DNA of 64,000 bases, from positions 62,001 to 126,000 of the forward strand of contig CAMVCB010000006.1 in NCBI GenBank assembly GCA_947165895.1, in the 5' to 3' direction. The position numbers and the translations under genes are program-made. The notes beneath the pieces are model-generated. The model was not told the origin of the DNA. It did no database searches and saw only the letters and a list, made by a program, of their open reading frames with translations. Shown here in pieces: positions 45,901-54,170 of this stretch. The stretch is from an uncultured Treponema sp. (GTDB lineage: Bacteria > Spirochaetota > Spirochaetia > Treponematales > Treponemataceae). How positions within the stretch are numbered: the first letter of the stretch is position 1; every line of letters begins with the position of its first letter.

Positions 45901-47393
45901 GGGATATTCATGTTTCGGATATAAATATTAATCTTGCAGAAGCTTTTTCATATTTTAATTTTGATTTTTTCTTTAATTATACAAACGGTATGATGACCGG
46001 TAATATTGATTTAACCGGAACGGCAGCTGATCCTGATCTTACGGGCTCTCTTTTAATTACAGAGCCTGAGTTTATTTTCAATCTGATTACAAATCAAAAA
46101 CTTAATGCACCTTACTCGCATATTGAAATAGCCAATAATGAAATCAATCTGATTGAAACTCCCTATTTTCTAAAAAAGACACCTAAGCTCACAATTGCAT
46201 ATTCAGTTTTCCTCAACAGACTTAGTTTTGACCACCTTGATGTTTTTGTAAAATCCCTTAAGGGTGAAAGAATTCCCGGCAAGCTTGATGCCGGAAAATT
46301 TGTCGTAAAAAGTGATATTGAAGCTGATTTGTCCTTCCTCTTTGAAGGGGGCACTCTGGATGTAGAAGGTTCTATAAAGGGGGACGGCACATCCTTTACA
46401 ACATCTATGGATAAATTCCTTGGTAACAAGCCTAAGAAAAAGAAGAAGGGTAAGGGAAAAAAGGCTGAAAGTCAGGGAATGGGCTTAAAAATCCGTACAG
46501 ACCTTGATATTCAGCTGGGAAATCATGCTACCTTCATTCTGGATCCTCTTTTGAGGGCTGTTCTTGTGCCGAATTCCCGCCTTGGTCTTCTTGTTGATAC
46601 CGAAGATGATGTATATGCCATAGAAGGAGACGTTGGAGTCCGCTCGGGAGATATTTCATATCTTAACAGAAACTTCTATATTAAAAACGGAAGAATTAAA
46701 TTTAATCCTGATGAGCTTTTGAATCCCCTTGTAACTCTGCGGGCCGAAACCAGGGAAAGGGATTCTAAAAACCGTAACGTAAAGATTTCAATGTCTGTTG
46801 ACCGCCAGTATCTTCAGGATTTGAATCCGCGCTTTACGTCCGACCCGATAAAATCTGAAAATGAAATCAGAAATATCCTGGGGCAGATTGCGATTGCGGA
46901 TTCATCGAATGACAGGGGACTGAGTGCAACAAACTTTATTCTTGCTGCCGGTGACTATGCCATCCAGTCATCTCTTGGACGTAAAATTGAAAATTCATTG
47001 CGTGAAATACTGAATTTTGATATATTTTCAGTACGAACTAATGTTTTGCAGAATACAGTGAATTACAGTATGGCCAGAAATTCTTCTGCTTCAAAAGAAG
47101 TATTTGCCATCGGTAACCTTTTGGATAATTCAACTGTTTATATGGGTAAATACCTGAACAATTCCATTTATGTGGACGCAATGCTTCATCTGACTCTGGA
47201 TGATACAGTTCAGTCCTATAATGAATTGCTTGCTTCCGGCAGTAATCTTGTTTTTCAGCCGGAATTAGGTATGGAACTGGAGTCTCCATTTGTTAATATC
47301 CGATGGAGTGTGGCTCCAGACATAAAAGCCCTGATGAATCAGCAATTCAAACCTTCCAGTGCTTTAACGCTTTCATGGAAGTTTTCATTTTGA
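42978..47393 (+). CDS. tamB: TamB-like translocation and assembly module protein
   Basis: 1471 residues. One N-terminal membrane helix (FIFILLFLLGIGLTIPL), an AsmA-like start, a very long beta-strand-rich periplasmic region, and a C-terminal DUF490/TamB domain from about 1170 (YAIEGDVGVRSGDISYLNRNFYIKNGRIKFNPD, then NPLVTLRAETRERD, and a closing strand set ending in WKFSF). A lysine-rich patch near 1145-1165 (KPKKKKKGKGKKAE) interrupts the strands. TamB-type proteins bridge inner and outer membranes for lipid transport and help outer-membrane protein insertion; placement directly before bamA supports this. Confidence 0.88.
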   Translation: MKVTFLKIRSFIFILLFLLGIGLTIPLHRKIVSNAEEMVKGLSSDLYEKTGLYFSYESLSPSVLSKILVKNVVFFDNGDNTVLSVKKTSIDYNIFKLARGNISDGIKSFVIDGIDLNLTEVLKLKDHFAGGKAEKKDFNLNELYEKIPKNVKLKNIHLNYESDAVRTVVSVRDFEFEPNSLKNAVNFDINSNVKLELPSLKQKISFRSRFYGILNQNLENSSLNIKISNLTNGIYSINRLNFFLAYSQKVLDMHLIQAETPCALGADYRFDSKDLNIQFRTKDFYPAAFLNSNSGRKELKKISNLMLNTDTIVKLNFEDKSIDYISDSDIYLPSEIIPQGAALTFSLFGDENQVELDSFHLEGPRLSLDMKLNYEYEKMKLSGFAGLPYFILANGKSLSTEVYIDAQEKGFMIFSPQLFIGEKSLSSIQLNFIPQEDSFYYDFEASDFSHAEDEGPGIIRLNGNFMSKTRYAESNVTLQNLCAGSLLDFASQFKDQKQTELLNRLSGILEDIMFSGDIYLSSDFKSISYNVPYIIAADAKKNNFAIMLSFGGNEQSLSLNRLSAIFGKMNISASASFDMDRSAKNMIFLLDLASGGIPYHFSGTLMKDYLYVSGDYSTEFSLNLLKKGGLSGYFICENLPLVYNDITAVLTSRSNLSYSKDDGPEILLNHFELEAAGANYKVMPKIALSGNITRYGAIFDSFGYSDMYSSLAGNADFAFDYNQGIFNSIGLNISLNNPVNEEAVNLTMNASNPEAAPLSLDMLKNSIYFDLQMQLVNFNLNHFFVKNDNNHLSASLFASGTVNHPYVSLNLDNLSMMQGGKVLTAKGLAILEDRNFSVQSLNISKGKMEISDISADFSLTDMTGSARGDFLTYIIGKSIDIPFEITFTNPVIPEGKFLPDAFMVNLSSKEVGGSFIKKPFPFSLSLMYDNHNFNFFTSENIGLYGLYTADKYLDISYDNNNFASFKLTGSAQEKRDIHVSDININLAEAFSYFNFDFFFNYTNGMMTGNIDLTGTAADPDLTGSLLITEPEFIFNLITNQKLNAPYSHIEIANNEINLIETPYFLKKTPKLTIAYSVFLNRLSFDHLDVFVKSLKGERIPGKLDAGKFVVKSDIEADLSFLFEGGTLDVEGSIKGDGTSFTTSMDKFLGNKPKKKKKGKGKKAESQGMGLKIRTDLDIQLGNHATFILDPLLRAVLVPNSRLGLLVDTEDDVYAIEGDVGVRSGDISYLNRNFYIKNGRIKFNPDELLNPLVTLRAETRERDSKNRNVKISMSVDRQYLQDLNPRFTSDPIKSENEIRNILGQIAIADSSNDRGLSATNFILAAGDYAIQSSLGRKIENSLREILNFDIFSVRTNVLQNTVNYSMARNSSASKEVFAIGNLLDNSTVYMGKYLNNSIYVDAMLHLTLDDTVQSYNELLASGSNLVFQPELGMELESPFVNIRWSVAPDIKALMNQQFKPSSALTLSWKFSF

Positions 47394-47450
47394 CATTAGG
47401 ACGAAGCAGGTTTTTTCGCTGACGCATTTTAGCCTGCAAATTTATAAATA

Positions 47451-47469
47451 GTAGAAAAAAAGTTTCTAC
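47451..47469. other. Small hairpin in the bamA leader
   Basis: GTAGAAA (47451-47457), loop AAAAG, TTTCTAC (47463-47469), a 7-bp stem directly followed by TGGGAG, the bamA ribosome-binding site, and the ATG at 47483. It may tune initiation; no further evidence. Confidence 0.4.
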
Positions 47470-47482
47470 ATGGGAGATTTTC

Positions 47483-49933
47483 ATGTTCCGTAAGCTTACT
47501 GCTTTTGTTGGGTGTCTTTTACTTTGTGCAGGACTTATTTTTGCACAGAGTGATGATGAGGGGGAGTGGTTCTGGAATCAGCCTGTCACAAAAATAGATT
47601 TCAATGGATTAAAAAATGTAAAAAAATCTGAATTATCAGGTATTACAAGTTCCTTTATAGGTCAGCCTTTTTCAGAAGAAACTTACAACGCAATTCTTGA
47701 CAAGCTTTATGCCCTTGATTTGTTTGATGACATTGAACCTTATGCAAAGCATGCGTCAAAATCAAATAATGACGTTCTTCTTGTTTTTACAGTAAAAGAG
47801 CGTCCTGTAATCAAATCAATTACCTTTTCAGGCAACAAGAAAATCCGAAACGGTGAACTTCGCGAGCAGATTAAATTAAAGGCCAGTGATGTTTTTGTTG
47901 AATCCAAAGTTTTGATGGATGAACGCGCAATCAGAAATTATTACATTCAGAAGGGTTATACAACTTCAAATGTAACACACACAAGCCAGGAAACAGATGA
48001 CGGAGTAATCGTTACCTTTAAAATTACCGAAGGTGCCAGCACTGTAATCCGTCACATTAATTTTGCAGGAAACTCTATTGCATCTGCCAAAAAGCTTAAG
48101 AGCAAGCTTACCCTTAAGGAAGTCGGCGTTTTCAAAGATGGTGCCTTCCAGAATGCAACTCTTGAACAGGATAAACAGGCACTTATTGCCTTTTATAAAG
48201 AAAAGGGCTATGTAGATGCTTCTGTTCTTGATGTCCAGATTGAAGAAGCCTATAACGAAAAAAAGCAGAGAAATGAACTTTCGATTACCTACTTTTTACA
48301 GGAGGGAAGTCAGTACACCTATACTGGTATCCGCCTGCATGGTAACGAGGTTTTTTCTGATGCTGAACTTGTAAAAAATCCAAAATTAAAGGTTGGTTCA
48401 ACATATAATGAAGTAAAATTTCAGGAAATTCTTTCAGGCGTTACAGGAAAATATTATGAAAACGGTTATATGTCTAACCAGTTTTATCCTGTGCCTTCAA
48501 AAGATCCTGAAACACATGAAATTTCTTATGACATTACAATTCAGGAAGGTCCACGTTCCCACATCGAAAATATCATCATTAAGGGAAATAACAAGACTAA
48601 GGATTATGTAATCCGCCGTGAAATCCCAATTGAGCCGGGTGACATTTTCAGCCGTGACAAGATTATTTCCGGTCTGCGTAACCTTATGAACCTGCAGTAT
48701 TTCTCAAGCGTTGTACCTGAGCCTCAGCAGGGTTCAGAACAGGATCTTGTAGACCTTGTTTTCTCTGTTGAAGAACAGTCAACAACTTCCCTGCAGTTTG
48801 GTATGACCTTCTCTGGTTCTTCTGACCCTGATAATCCAATTCCTATTTCACTTTTCGTAAAGGTTGAAAACTCTAACCTTTTTGGTGAAGGAAAAACCGT
48901 TTCTGCGGGAACTACAGTTTCTGCTTCTGAACAGTCTATTGATTTGGGATATTCTCAGAACTGGATTGGAAGTCTTCCTATTTCATTCTCTGAATCGCTT
49001 TCATTCTCTCATAAGAGCGCATATTCCCTTACAAACCAGTGGCTTCCTGGCGGTGATTATACTCAGCGTTACTATTATACAAAATACGAAGGCTGGACAG
49101 CATCTCTTTCAACAGCATTTGGCCGCCGCTGGGCATTCGACTATGCAATTCTTTCTCTGGGGGCTGGTCTTACAAACAACATTACAAATTATGTCTTTGA
49201 TGAAAATATTTATGTACCAATCGATCAGGGACTTTCAAAATATGCAAACCGCTGGGGTATTTTGAACGGTATCTGGGTAAGCGGTTCTGTTGATAATCGT
49301 GATATTAACTATGATCCTACAAAAGGATGGTTTGCAAGCCAGAAATTCACCTGGTACGGACTTGTTCCCGGACTGGAAAAAGAATTCTTCCTCCGCAGCG
49401 ATACAAAACTGGAAGGCTACTTAAAGCTTCTGGACTGGCGTGTGGCTGAAGCCTGGTCATTAAAGCTGGTTCTTGCGGCTTATACAGGCTTTACTGCATT
49501 GTTCCCGGCTCCGGATTCTGCCGTATCTGATTCAAATAAAGTTTATATTGACGGTATGTTCAACGGACGCGGCTGGACAGAGGCTTATAAGGCAGCCAAA
49601 GGTCAGGTTATGATTTCTAACCGCCTGGAGCTTCGTATGCCTATTGTTCCTAATATTATCGGTATTGACTTCTTCTATGATGCGGCAGCTGTAAAATCAA
49701 ATATGAGTCAGATGTCTAACCTTGGAATTGAAGACTGGTATTTCAGTTATGGTCCTGGAATCCGCTTCCTGCTTCCTCAGTTCCCGCTCCATCTTTTGTT
49801 TGCATGGAAATATAAGATTGACAGTGACTGGAATGTGGTTAAAGCTTCTGACTGGAAAAAGCACAATGGTGGTACCGGTACTGATTTCAGCGACTTCCAG
49901 TTCGTACTTTCATTCAACATTACAAACAAGTAA
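47483..49933 (+). CDS. bamA: Outer-membrane protein assembly factor BamA
   Basis: 816 residues. Signal peptide (MFRKLTAFVGCLLLCAGLIFAQ), then five POTRA domains at about 33-430 (VTKIDFNGLKNVKKSEL, VIKSITFSGNKKIRNGELRE, VIRHINFAGNSIASAKKL, YTYTGIRLHGNEVFSDAEL, HIENIIIKGNNKTKDYVIRREIPI), then a C-terminal 16-strand-type barrel (LFGEGKTVSAG.., VSGSVDNRDINYDPTKGW, GPGIRFLLPQFPLHLLFAWKY). The C-terminus FVLSFNITNK lacks the classical terminal Phe. It catalyses insertion of outer-membrane barrels and corresponds to T. pallidum Tp92/TP0326 (recalled). Confidence 0.95.
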   Translation: MFRKLTAFVGCLLLCAGLIFAQSDDEGEWFWNQPVTKIDFNGLKNVKKSELSGITSSFIGQPFSEETYNAILDKLYALDLFDDIEPYAKHASKSNNDVLLVFTVKERPVIKSITFSGNKKIRNGELREQIKLKASDVFVESKVLMDERAIRNYYIQKGYTTSNVTHTSQETDDGVIVTFKITEGASTVIRHINFAGNSIASAKKLKSKLTLKEVGVFKDGAFQNATLEQDKQALIAFYKEKGYVDASVLDVQIEEAYNEKKQRNELSITYFLQEGSQYTYTGIRLHGNEVFSDAELVKNPKLKVGSTYNEVKFQEILSGVTGKYYENGYMSNQFYPVPSKDPETHEISYDITIQEGPRSHIENIIIKGNNKTKDYVIRREIPIEPGDIFSRDKIISGLRNLMNLQYFSSVVPEPQQGSEQDLVDLVFSVEEQSTTSLQFGMTFSGSSDPDNPIPISLFVKVENSNLFGEGKTVSAGTTVSASEQSIDLGYSQNWIGSLPISFSESLSFSHKSAYSLTNQWLPGGDYTQRYYYTKYEGWTASLSTAFGRRWAFDYAILSLGAGLTNNITNYVFDENIYVPIDQGLSKYANRWGILNGIWVSGSVDNRDINYDPTKGWFASQKFTWYGLVPGLEKEFFLRSDTKLEGYLKLLDWRVAEAWSLKLVLAAYTGFTALFPAPDSAVSDSNKVYIDGMFNGRGWTEAYKAAKGQVMISNRLELRMPIVPNIIGIDFFYDAAAVKSNMSQMSNLGIEDWYFSYGPGIRFLLPQFPLHLLFAWKYKIDSDWNVVKASDWKKHNGGTGTDFSDFQFVLSFNITNK

Positions 49934-49943
49934 GGGAATATAA

Positions 49944-50474
49944 ATGAAGAAAAACCTTAAGTTTTTATCAATTGTAACTGTTATTTTTACACTCTGCTGC
50001 GCAAATGCTTTTTCTCAGCAGATTACCCGCTTTGGCGTAGTTGATACTGCCAAGGTTTATAATGCCTACTTCCGCAATTCTGCTCCAATCAGAAACTATG
50101 AAAAGAAAAAGGCAGAATTTCAGGCAGAAATCAACAAGAGGACTGAAGAGCTTAGAAGCCTGCAGGAAAAAAAGCTTGAGTATGAAAACTCAAATAATGA
50201 TGTTCAGGCAATGAGAATTGAATCTGAAATTACAAAGAAGAAGGATTATCTTACTGAATATACAAACGCAAAAAATGTTGAGCTGGAAAGCCTTCAGAAC
50301 TCCCTCAGAACCTCTGATGAATTCTATAAAAAACTCTACAATACACTTTCAAAAATTGCAGAAAGCGGCGGCTACAGTATGATTTTGAGTCTGCAGGATG
50401 CCAATGCAATTTTGTGGTATTCTTCTTCGGTTGATATTACAAATCAGGTTATTTCTGAGCTGGGACTTGAATAA
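49944..50474 (+). CDS. skp: Skp/OmpH-like periplasmic chaperone
   Basis: 176 residues. Signal peptide (FLSIVTVIFTLCCANAFSQ), a short strand RFGVVDTAKVYNAYF that starts the Skp fold, and a long charged coiled coil (about 50-130) forming the chaperone tentacle. It would hold unfolded outer-membrane proteins for BamA, encoded 10 bases upstream. The C-terminal GGYSMILSLQDANAILWYSSSVDITN closes the trimer body. AAGGGAATA precedes the ATG; the stop overlaps the mutS start by one base. Confidence 0.88.
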   Translation: MKKNLKFLSIVTVIFTLCCANAFSQQITRFGVVDTAKVYNAYFRNSAPIRNYEKKKAEFQAEINKRTEELRSLQEKKLEYENSNNDVQAMRIESEITKKKDYLTEYTNAKNVELESLQNSLRTSDEFYKKLYNTLSKIAESGGYSMILSLQDANAILWYSSSVDITNQVISELGLE

Positions 50475-53098
50475 TGGCAGGGGAAGAGGCAGGTTCTGAA
50501 GAAAACCTTACCCCGATGATGATTCAGTATCGGGCTATAAAAAATAAGTATCAGAACGAGGTTGTTTTTTTCAGGCTTGGTGATTTTTACGAAATGTTTG
50601 ATTCAGATGCGGTAGAAGTATCGCGTCTTTTGAATTTAACATTGACTCACCGGGCAAAACAGCCTATGTGCGGAATTCCTTATCACGCTGCAAAAATTTA
50701 CATAGCACGACTTCTCCGTCTGGGTAAAAAAATCGTAATCTGCGAACAGGTGGGCGAGATTCCAAAAGGCGGGAAGGGGATTGCTGAGCGTAAGGTTGTA
50801 GAAATCATTACTCCAGGAACAGCTGTTGAATCTGAATATCTTGACGGTTATAAGGCAAGCTATCTGGCAGCCCTTTCCATTTCAAAAGGCCGGGCAGGCT
50901 TTGCATATCTTGATGTTACAACTGCGGCCTTCAGGGCAACTTCCTGGCCCGCAAATAAAATGGCAGAAAATTTTTCCAAGGAATTAAACCGCGCAGCTCC
51001 CCGTGAACTGCTTCTGCCTCTTTCTTTAAAGACAAACTCAGACATTCAGAATGTTCTTGCCTCAAATACAAATCTTTCTGTCTCCTATTATCCTGACTGG
51101 GATTTTAATTACGAGCTTTCATACAAAAAACTGACAAATCAGTTTAAGACACTGAACCTTAAATCCTTTGGCCTTGATGAAAATGCCAGTGAAATTGTTC
51201 CAGCAGGCTTTCTTCTAGATTATCTTGAAAAGACCTGTAATTCAGTAATTCCTCATGTAAGTTATATCGACGTTTACAGAGACTGCGAATATCTTATGAT
51301 GGATGATTCTTCCCGCCGCAATCTTGAAATTACAGAAAATATGAGGGACGGCACAAGCCGGTTTACACTTTTAGAATGTGTTGATTTTACAAAGACAGCC
51401 ATGGGTGCCCGTCTTTTGCGTAACTGGCTCTTATTTCCTCTTACTAAGGTAAAGCAGATTGAAGAAAGACAGACTAGAATAAGCGAATTTGTTGACAATC
51501 GTCCTCTTCTGGAAAAAATTAAGGCAGACCTTTCCCATATTCTTGATGTTGAACGCCTTGCTGGCCGCATTGCAATGGAGCGTGCCCATGCTAAGGATTT
51601 ACAGGCTCTCAGAGTAAGTCTTGAATCATGGATTGGAATAAAAGAATATCTTAATCAGTATGATTTTTCCTTTGTTGAGTCAGAAACTTCAGAACAGATA
51701 TGTCAGTTAATCGCAAATGCAATCCTTGATGATCCCGCAACCTCCCTTACTGAGGGTGGCATTATCAGACCGGGCTGGTCTTCTGAGCTTGACCACTGGC
51801 GTCAGATTCATGATAACTTTAACAATGTTCTTTCTGAATATGAGGCTGAGGAAAAAAATGCAACCGGAATTTCAAACCTCAAAATAAAATACAACAATGC
51901 GTCGGGGTATTTTATTGAAGTAACAAAGGGAAAGCTTGCTTCTGTTCCTCCTCATTTTATTATGCGCCGGGCACTTGTAAATCAGGACCGCTACACAACG
52001 GCCCGCCTGCAGGAGCTTGAACAGCAGCTTAATGAATCTTCAACAAAAATACTGGAGCTGGAACGGGATCTTTTTATTGAAGTAAGAAAATCTCTGGCCC
52101 GGCATATATCATATCTTTTACAGATAGCTGATGAAATTGCCAATACCGATGTAATTGCATCTTTTGCCCAGGCCGCAATCGCCCATAAATGGGTAAGGCC
52201 GGAAATGGATGAATCTACCGTTTTTGAAATTAAAAACGGCCGTCATCCTGTGGTTGAAAATCACCTTCCAACCGGCGAATTTGTCGCAAATGATTCATTG
52301 ATTTCTTCTGATGATGAGGCAATTCCTTCTTTTGATTTAATTACAGGTCCTAACATGGCGGGTAAATCTACCTACCTGCGCCAGAACGCCCTTATAGCCC
52401 TCCTTGCCCAGACCGGCTCCTTTATTCCGGCAGATAAGGCAAGAATCGGCATTGTAGACAGAATTTTCTGTCGTGTTGGTGCTTCTGATAATCTTGCAAA
52501 GGGCGAATCAACCTTCCTTGTAGAAATGACCGAAACTGCAAATATTCTTCATTCTGCAACAGCCCGTTCTTTAGTCATTATGGATGAGGTAGGCCGCGGA
52601 ACTTCAACTGAAGACGGACTGGCAATTGCCCGGGCTGTTTCTGAATATCTTTTAGATACAATAAAATGCAAGACCTTCTTTGCAACCCACTATCATGAAC
52701 TTTCGCGGATGGAGCATCCCCGTCTTAAGTTTTTGTGTATGGATGTAAGTGAAGAGGCGGGAAGTGTAGTTTTCTTACGAAAGATAAAGGAAGGCGTTAC
52801 AGAAAATTCCTATGGTATTCATGTTGCGGCTCTTGCGGGCATTCCAAAAGAGGTAATCGATAGGGCCAAGGTAATACTTTCTCATATTCAGACTGCGGCA
52901 AATGAAAATCCTTTGATTTTTGATGAAGCCAGCCTGAAAAAAGAAAAGGAAAAAGAGCCCCTTTATTCTACTCCAGGCCTTTTCAGTGATGAGGAAATCA
53001 TAATTTCAGAAATACTTTCTTCAGATGTTGATAATATGACTCCAATGTCTGCCCTGCAGATTATTTCCCGCTGGAAAAAAACACTTTCAGGCCAGTAA
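50474..53098 (+). CDS. mutS: DNA mismatch repair protein MutS
   Basis: 874 residues. Mismatch-binding domain I has VFFRLGDFYEMF (the Phe-x-Glu-type wedge), followed by connector, lever and clamp domains and the ATPase with Walker A GPNMAGKST (from 625), SRVGASDNLAKGESTFLVEM-like segment and DEVGRGTSTEDGLAIA. Length and order are normal. The TAATG overlap with skp indicates translational coupling in the tamB-bamA-skp-mutS run. Confidence 0.97.
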   Translation: MAGEEAGSEENLTPMMIQYRAIKNKYQNEVVFFRLGDFYEMFDSDAVEVSRLLNLTLTHRAKQPMCGIPYHAAKIYIARLLRLGKKIVICEQVGEIPKGGKGIAERKVVEIITPGTAVESEYLDGYKASYLAALSISKGRAGFAYLDVTTAAFRATSWPANKMAENFSKELNRAAPRELLLPLSLKTNSDIQNVLASNTNLSVSYYPDWDFNYELSYKKLTNQFKTLNLKSFGLDENASEIVPAGFLLDYLEKTCNSVIPHVSYIDVYRDCEYLMMDDSSRRNLEITENMRDGTSRFTLLECVDFTKTAMGARLLRNWLLFPLTKVKQIEERQTRISEFVDNRPLLEKIKADLSHILDVERLAGRIAMERAHAKDLQALRVSLESWIGIKEYLNQYDFSFVESETSEQICQLIANAILDDPATSLTEGGIIRPGWSSELDHWRQIHDNFNNVLSEYEAEEKNATGISNLKIKYNNASGYFIEVTKGKLASVPPHFIMRRALVNQDRYTTARLQELEQQLNESSTKILELERDLFIEVRKSLARHISYLLQIADEIANTDVIASFAQAAIAHKWVRPEMDESTVFEIKNGRHPVVENHLPTGEFVANDSLISSDDEAIPSFDLITGPNMAGKSTYLRQNALIALLAQTGSFIPADKARIGIVDRIFCRVGASDNLAKGESTFLVEMTETANILHSATARSLVIMDEVGRGTSTEDGLAIARAVSEYLLDTIKCKTFFATHYHELSRMEHPRLKFLCMDVSEEAGSVVFLRKIKEGVTENSYGIHVAALAGIPKEVIDRAKVILSHIQTAANENPLIFDEASLKKEKEKEPLYSTPGLFSDEEIIISEILSSDVDNMTPMSALQIISRWKKTLSGQ

Positions 53099-53130
53099 TT
53101 TTTAATTTTTTTTGATTTTTTTTTCAAAAG

Positions 53131-53165
53131 ATTGCCGGAATTTGCATTTTTGAGCCTATATTATA
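53131..53165 (+). promoter_or_regulatory. comFC promoter region with the ATTGCCGGAATTT motif
   Basis: ATTGCCGGAATTTGC at 53131-53145 is identical to the motif upstream of the Rpn gene at 3961-4785 (the 13-base core is also before the gene at 2695-3540). TATATT at 53157-53162 or TATTAT at 53159-53164 is the -10, just 4-6 bases before the GTG at 53169. No ribosome-binding site, so probably leaderless. Confidence 0.5.
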
Positions 53166-53168
53166 GGT

Positions 53169-53948
53169 GTGGAAAAAATCTCTTTTCTGCTTTTTCATTA
53201 TTTAAAATCTCCTTTTGTGCTGTTTTTCGCCTTTCTTGGCGGAAAACAGCACTGTATTATTTGCGGTAAGGGAACTTATTCTCTTCCTGTATGCAGGGAT
53301 TGTCGTAATGAAAGGTTTTATAAAAATGTAAATGCCTCTGTCTTTTATCAAAACAGATGTAAAATCTGCGGCCGGCCTCTTATTTCTACAAAGGAAAGCT
53401 GTCCTTCCTGTCGGGAAACTGCTGTCTTGAAAAATCTGGATTTTCATCTGCCGCTTTTTCACTACAGATTATGGAATAAGGAGTTGCTTTTTTTATGGAA
53501 AATAGAGGGTGTTAGAACTTTATCCGGCTTTTTTGCAGGACTCTGTTCACAGGCTCTGAAAAAAATTGATGTAAAATACATAGTACCGGTTCCTCCGCGT
53601 CCCGGTAAAATCCAGAAAAACGGCTGGGATCAGATTGATGAATTGTGCTCTTTTCTGGAACTGCGCTACGGTTTTTGCCGCTTAAATCTTCTGGAAAGGA
53701 CTTCAAATCTTCAGCAGAAAAAGCTTGGGCGCAAGGAACGCTTTTTAAAATCTGAACTTTCCTACTGTATGAAAAATCAAAAGGAGCTTAAGAAGGAGTT
53801 AAAAAAATGTGGCGGCGACTTCCCTGAAGAGGTCTGCATTATAGATGATGTCTGCACGACTGGAGCAACGCTTGAAGCCTGCGCTTCTATTTTAAGGGCG
53901 CAGAGCTGCATAAAAAAAATAAAGGGATTGACGCTTTTTATCGTTTAG
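53169..53948 (+). CDS. ComFC-like phosphoribosyltransferase with zinc finger
   Basis: 259 residues from a GTG. Double cysteine module CIICGKG...CRDC and CKICGRPL...CPSC (four CxxC pairs, two zinc sites), then a PRTase domain with VPVPPRPGKIQKNGWDQ and the PRPP motif VCIIDDVCTTGATLEACAS. This is the ComFC/GntX layout. ComFC is needed for uptake of transforming DNA in competent bacteria; homologues in non-competent species have unknown roles, and no other competence gene is nearby. Length is normal. Confidence 0.85.
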   Translation: MEKISFLLFHYLKSPFVLFFAFLGGKQHCIICGKGTYSLPVCRDCRNERFYKNVNASVFYQNRCKICGRPLISTKESCPSCRETAVLKNLDFHLPLFHYRLWNKELLFLWKIEGVRTLSGFFAGLCSQALKKIDVKYIVPVPPRPGKIQKNGWDQIDELCSFLELRYGFCRLNLLERTSNLQQKKLGRKERFLKSELSYCMKNQKELKKELKKCGGDFPEEVCIIDDVCTTGATLEACASILRAQSCIKKIKGLTLFIV

Positions 53949-53999
53949 CCCCTGTATCAAAGAGAATCAAGGAGGTTTAAAAACAATTAAAAACTTGCA

Positions 54000-54028
54000 T
54001 TGCTAAAACTGAAATTTGGGAGTATTAT
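54000..54028 (+). promoter_or_regulatory. cheW promoter
   Basis: TTGCTA at 54000-54005, 17-base spacer, TATTAT at 54023-54028. The predicted start near 54035 gives a leader of about 135 bases that includes the whole nested palindrome. An AAGGAGG at 53969-53975 has no start codon in range and is not used. Confidence 0.65.
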
Positions 54029-54043
54029 AGTAGTATTGAATAT

Positions 54044-54157
54044 CGCCCGCTCTGACCGGCGGGCTTACGATAGCAGGAAAAGCTAAAAAACTGCTGCATC
54101 GCAGTTTTTTTTAACGCTTTGCTATCTAACACCGCCCGCTCTGACCGGCGGGCTTAC
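54044..54157. repeat. Nested palindromic element in the cheW leader, with 25-bp direct repeats
   Basis: Two identical 25-bp repeats (54044-54068 and 54133-54157) each form a GCCCGC/GCGGGC hairpin. Between them GATAGC (54069) pairs with GCTATC (54121), AAAGC (54079) with GCTTT (54116), and an inner perfect 10-bp stem AAAAAACTGC/GCAGTTTTTT (54085-54110) is followed by two more T, making a good intrinsic terminator inside the predicted leader. The flanks AAAAGCTAAA and TTTTAACGCTTT recur at 9825-9870. There is no open frame in the 222 bases before cheW. Confidence 0.75.
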
Positions 54158-54170
54158 ACAAGGAGATTTT

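Noticed and set aside
53969-53995. Small gene after the perfect AAGGAGG at 53969
   Set aside because: No ATG, GTG or TTG within a usable distance and the frame after ATT 53987 closes within a few codons.
53949-54170. tRNA or other structured RNA gene in the cheW upstream region
   Set aside because: The stems do not form a cloverleaf and there is no T-loop consensus; the structure is a nested palindrome.
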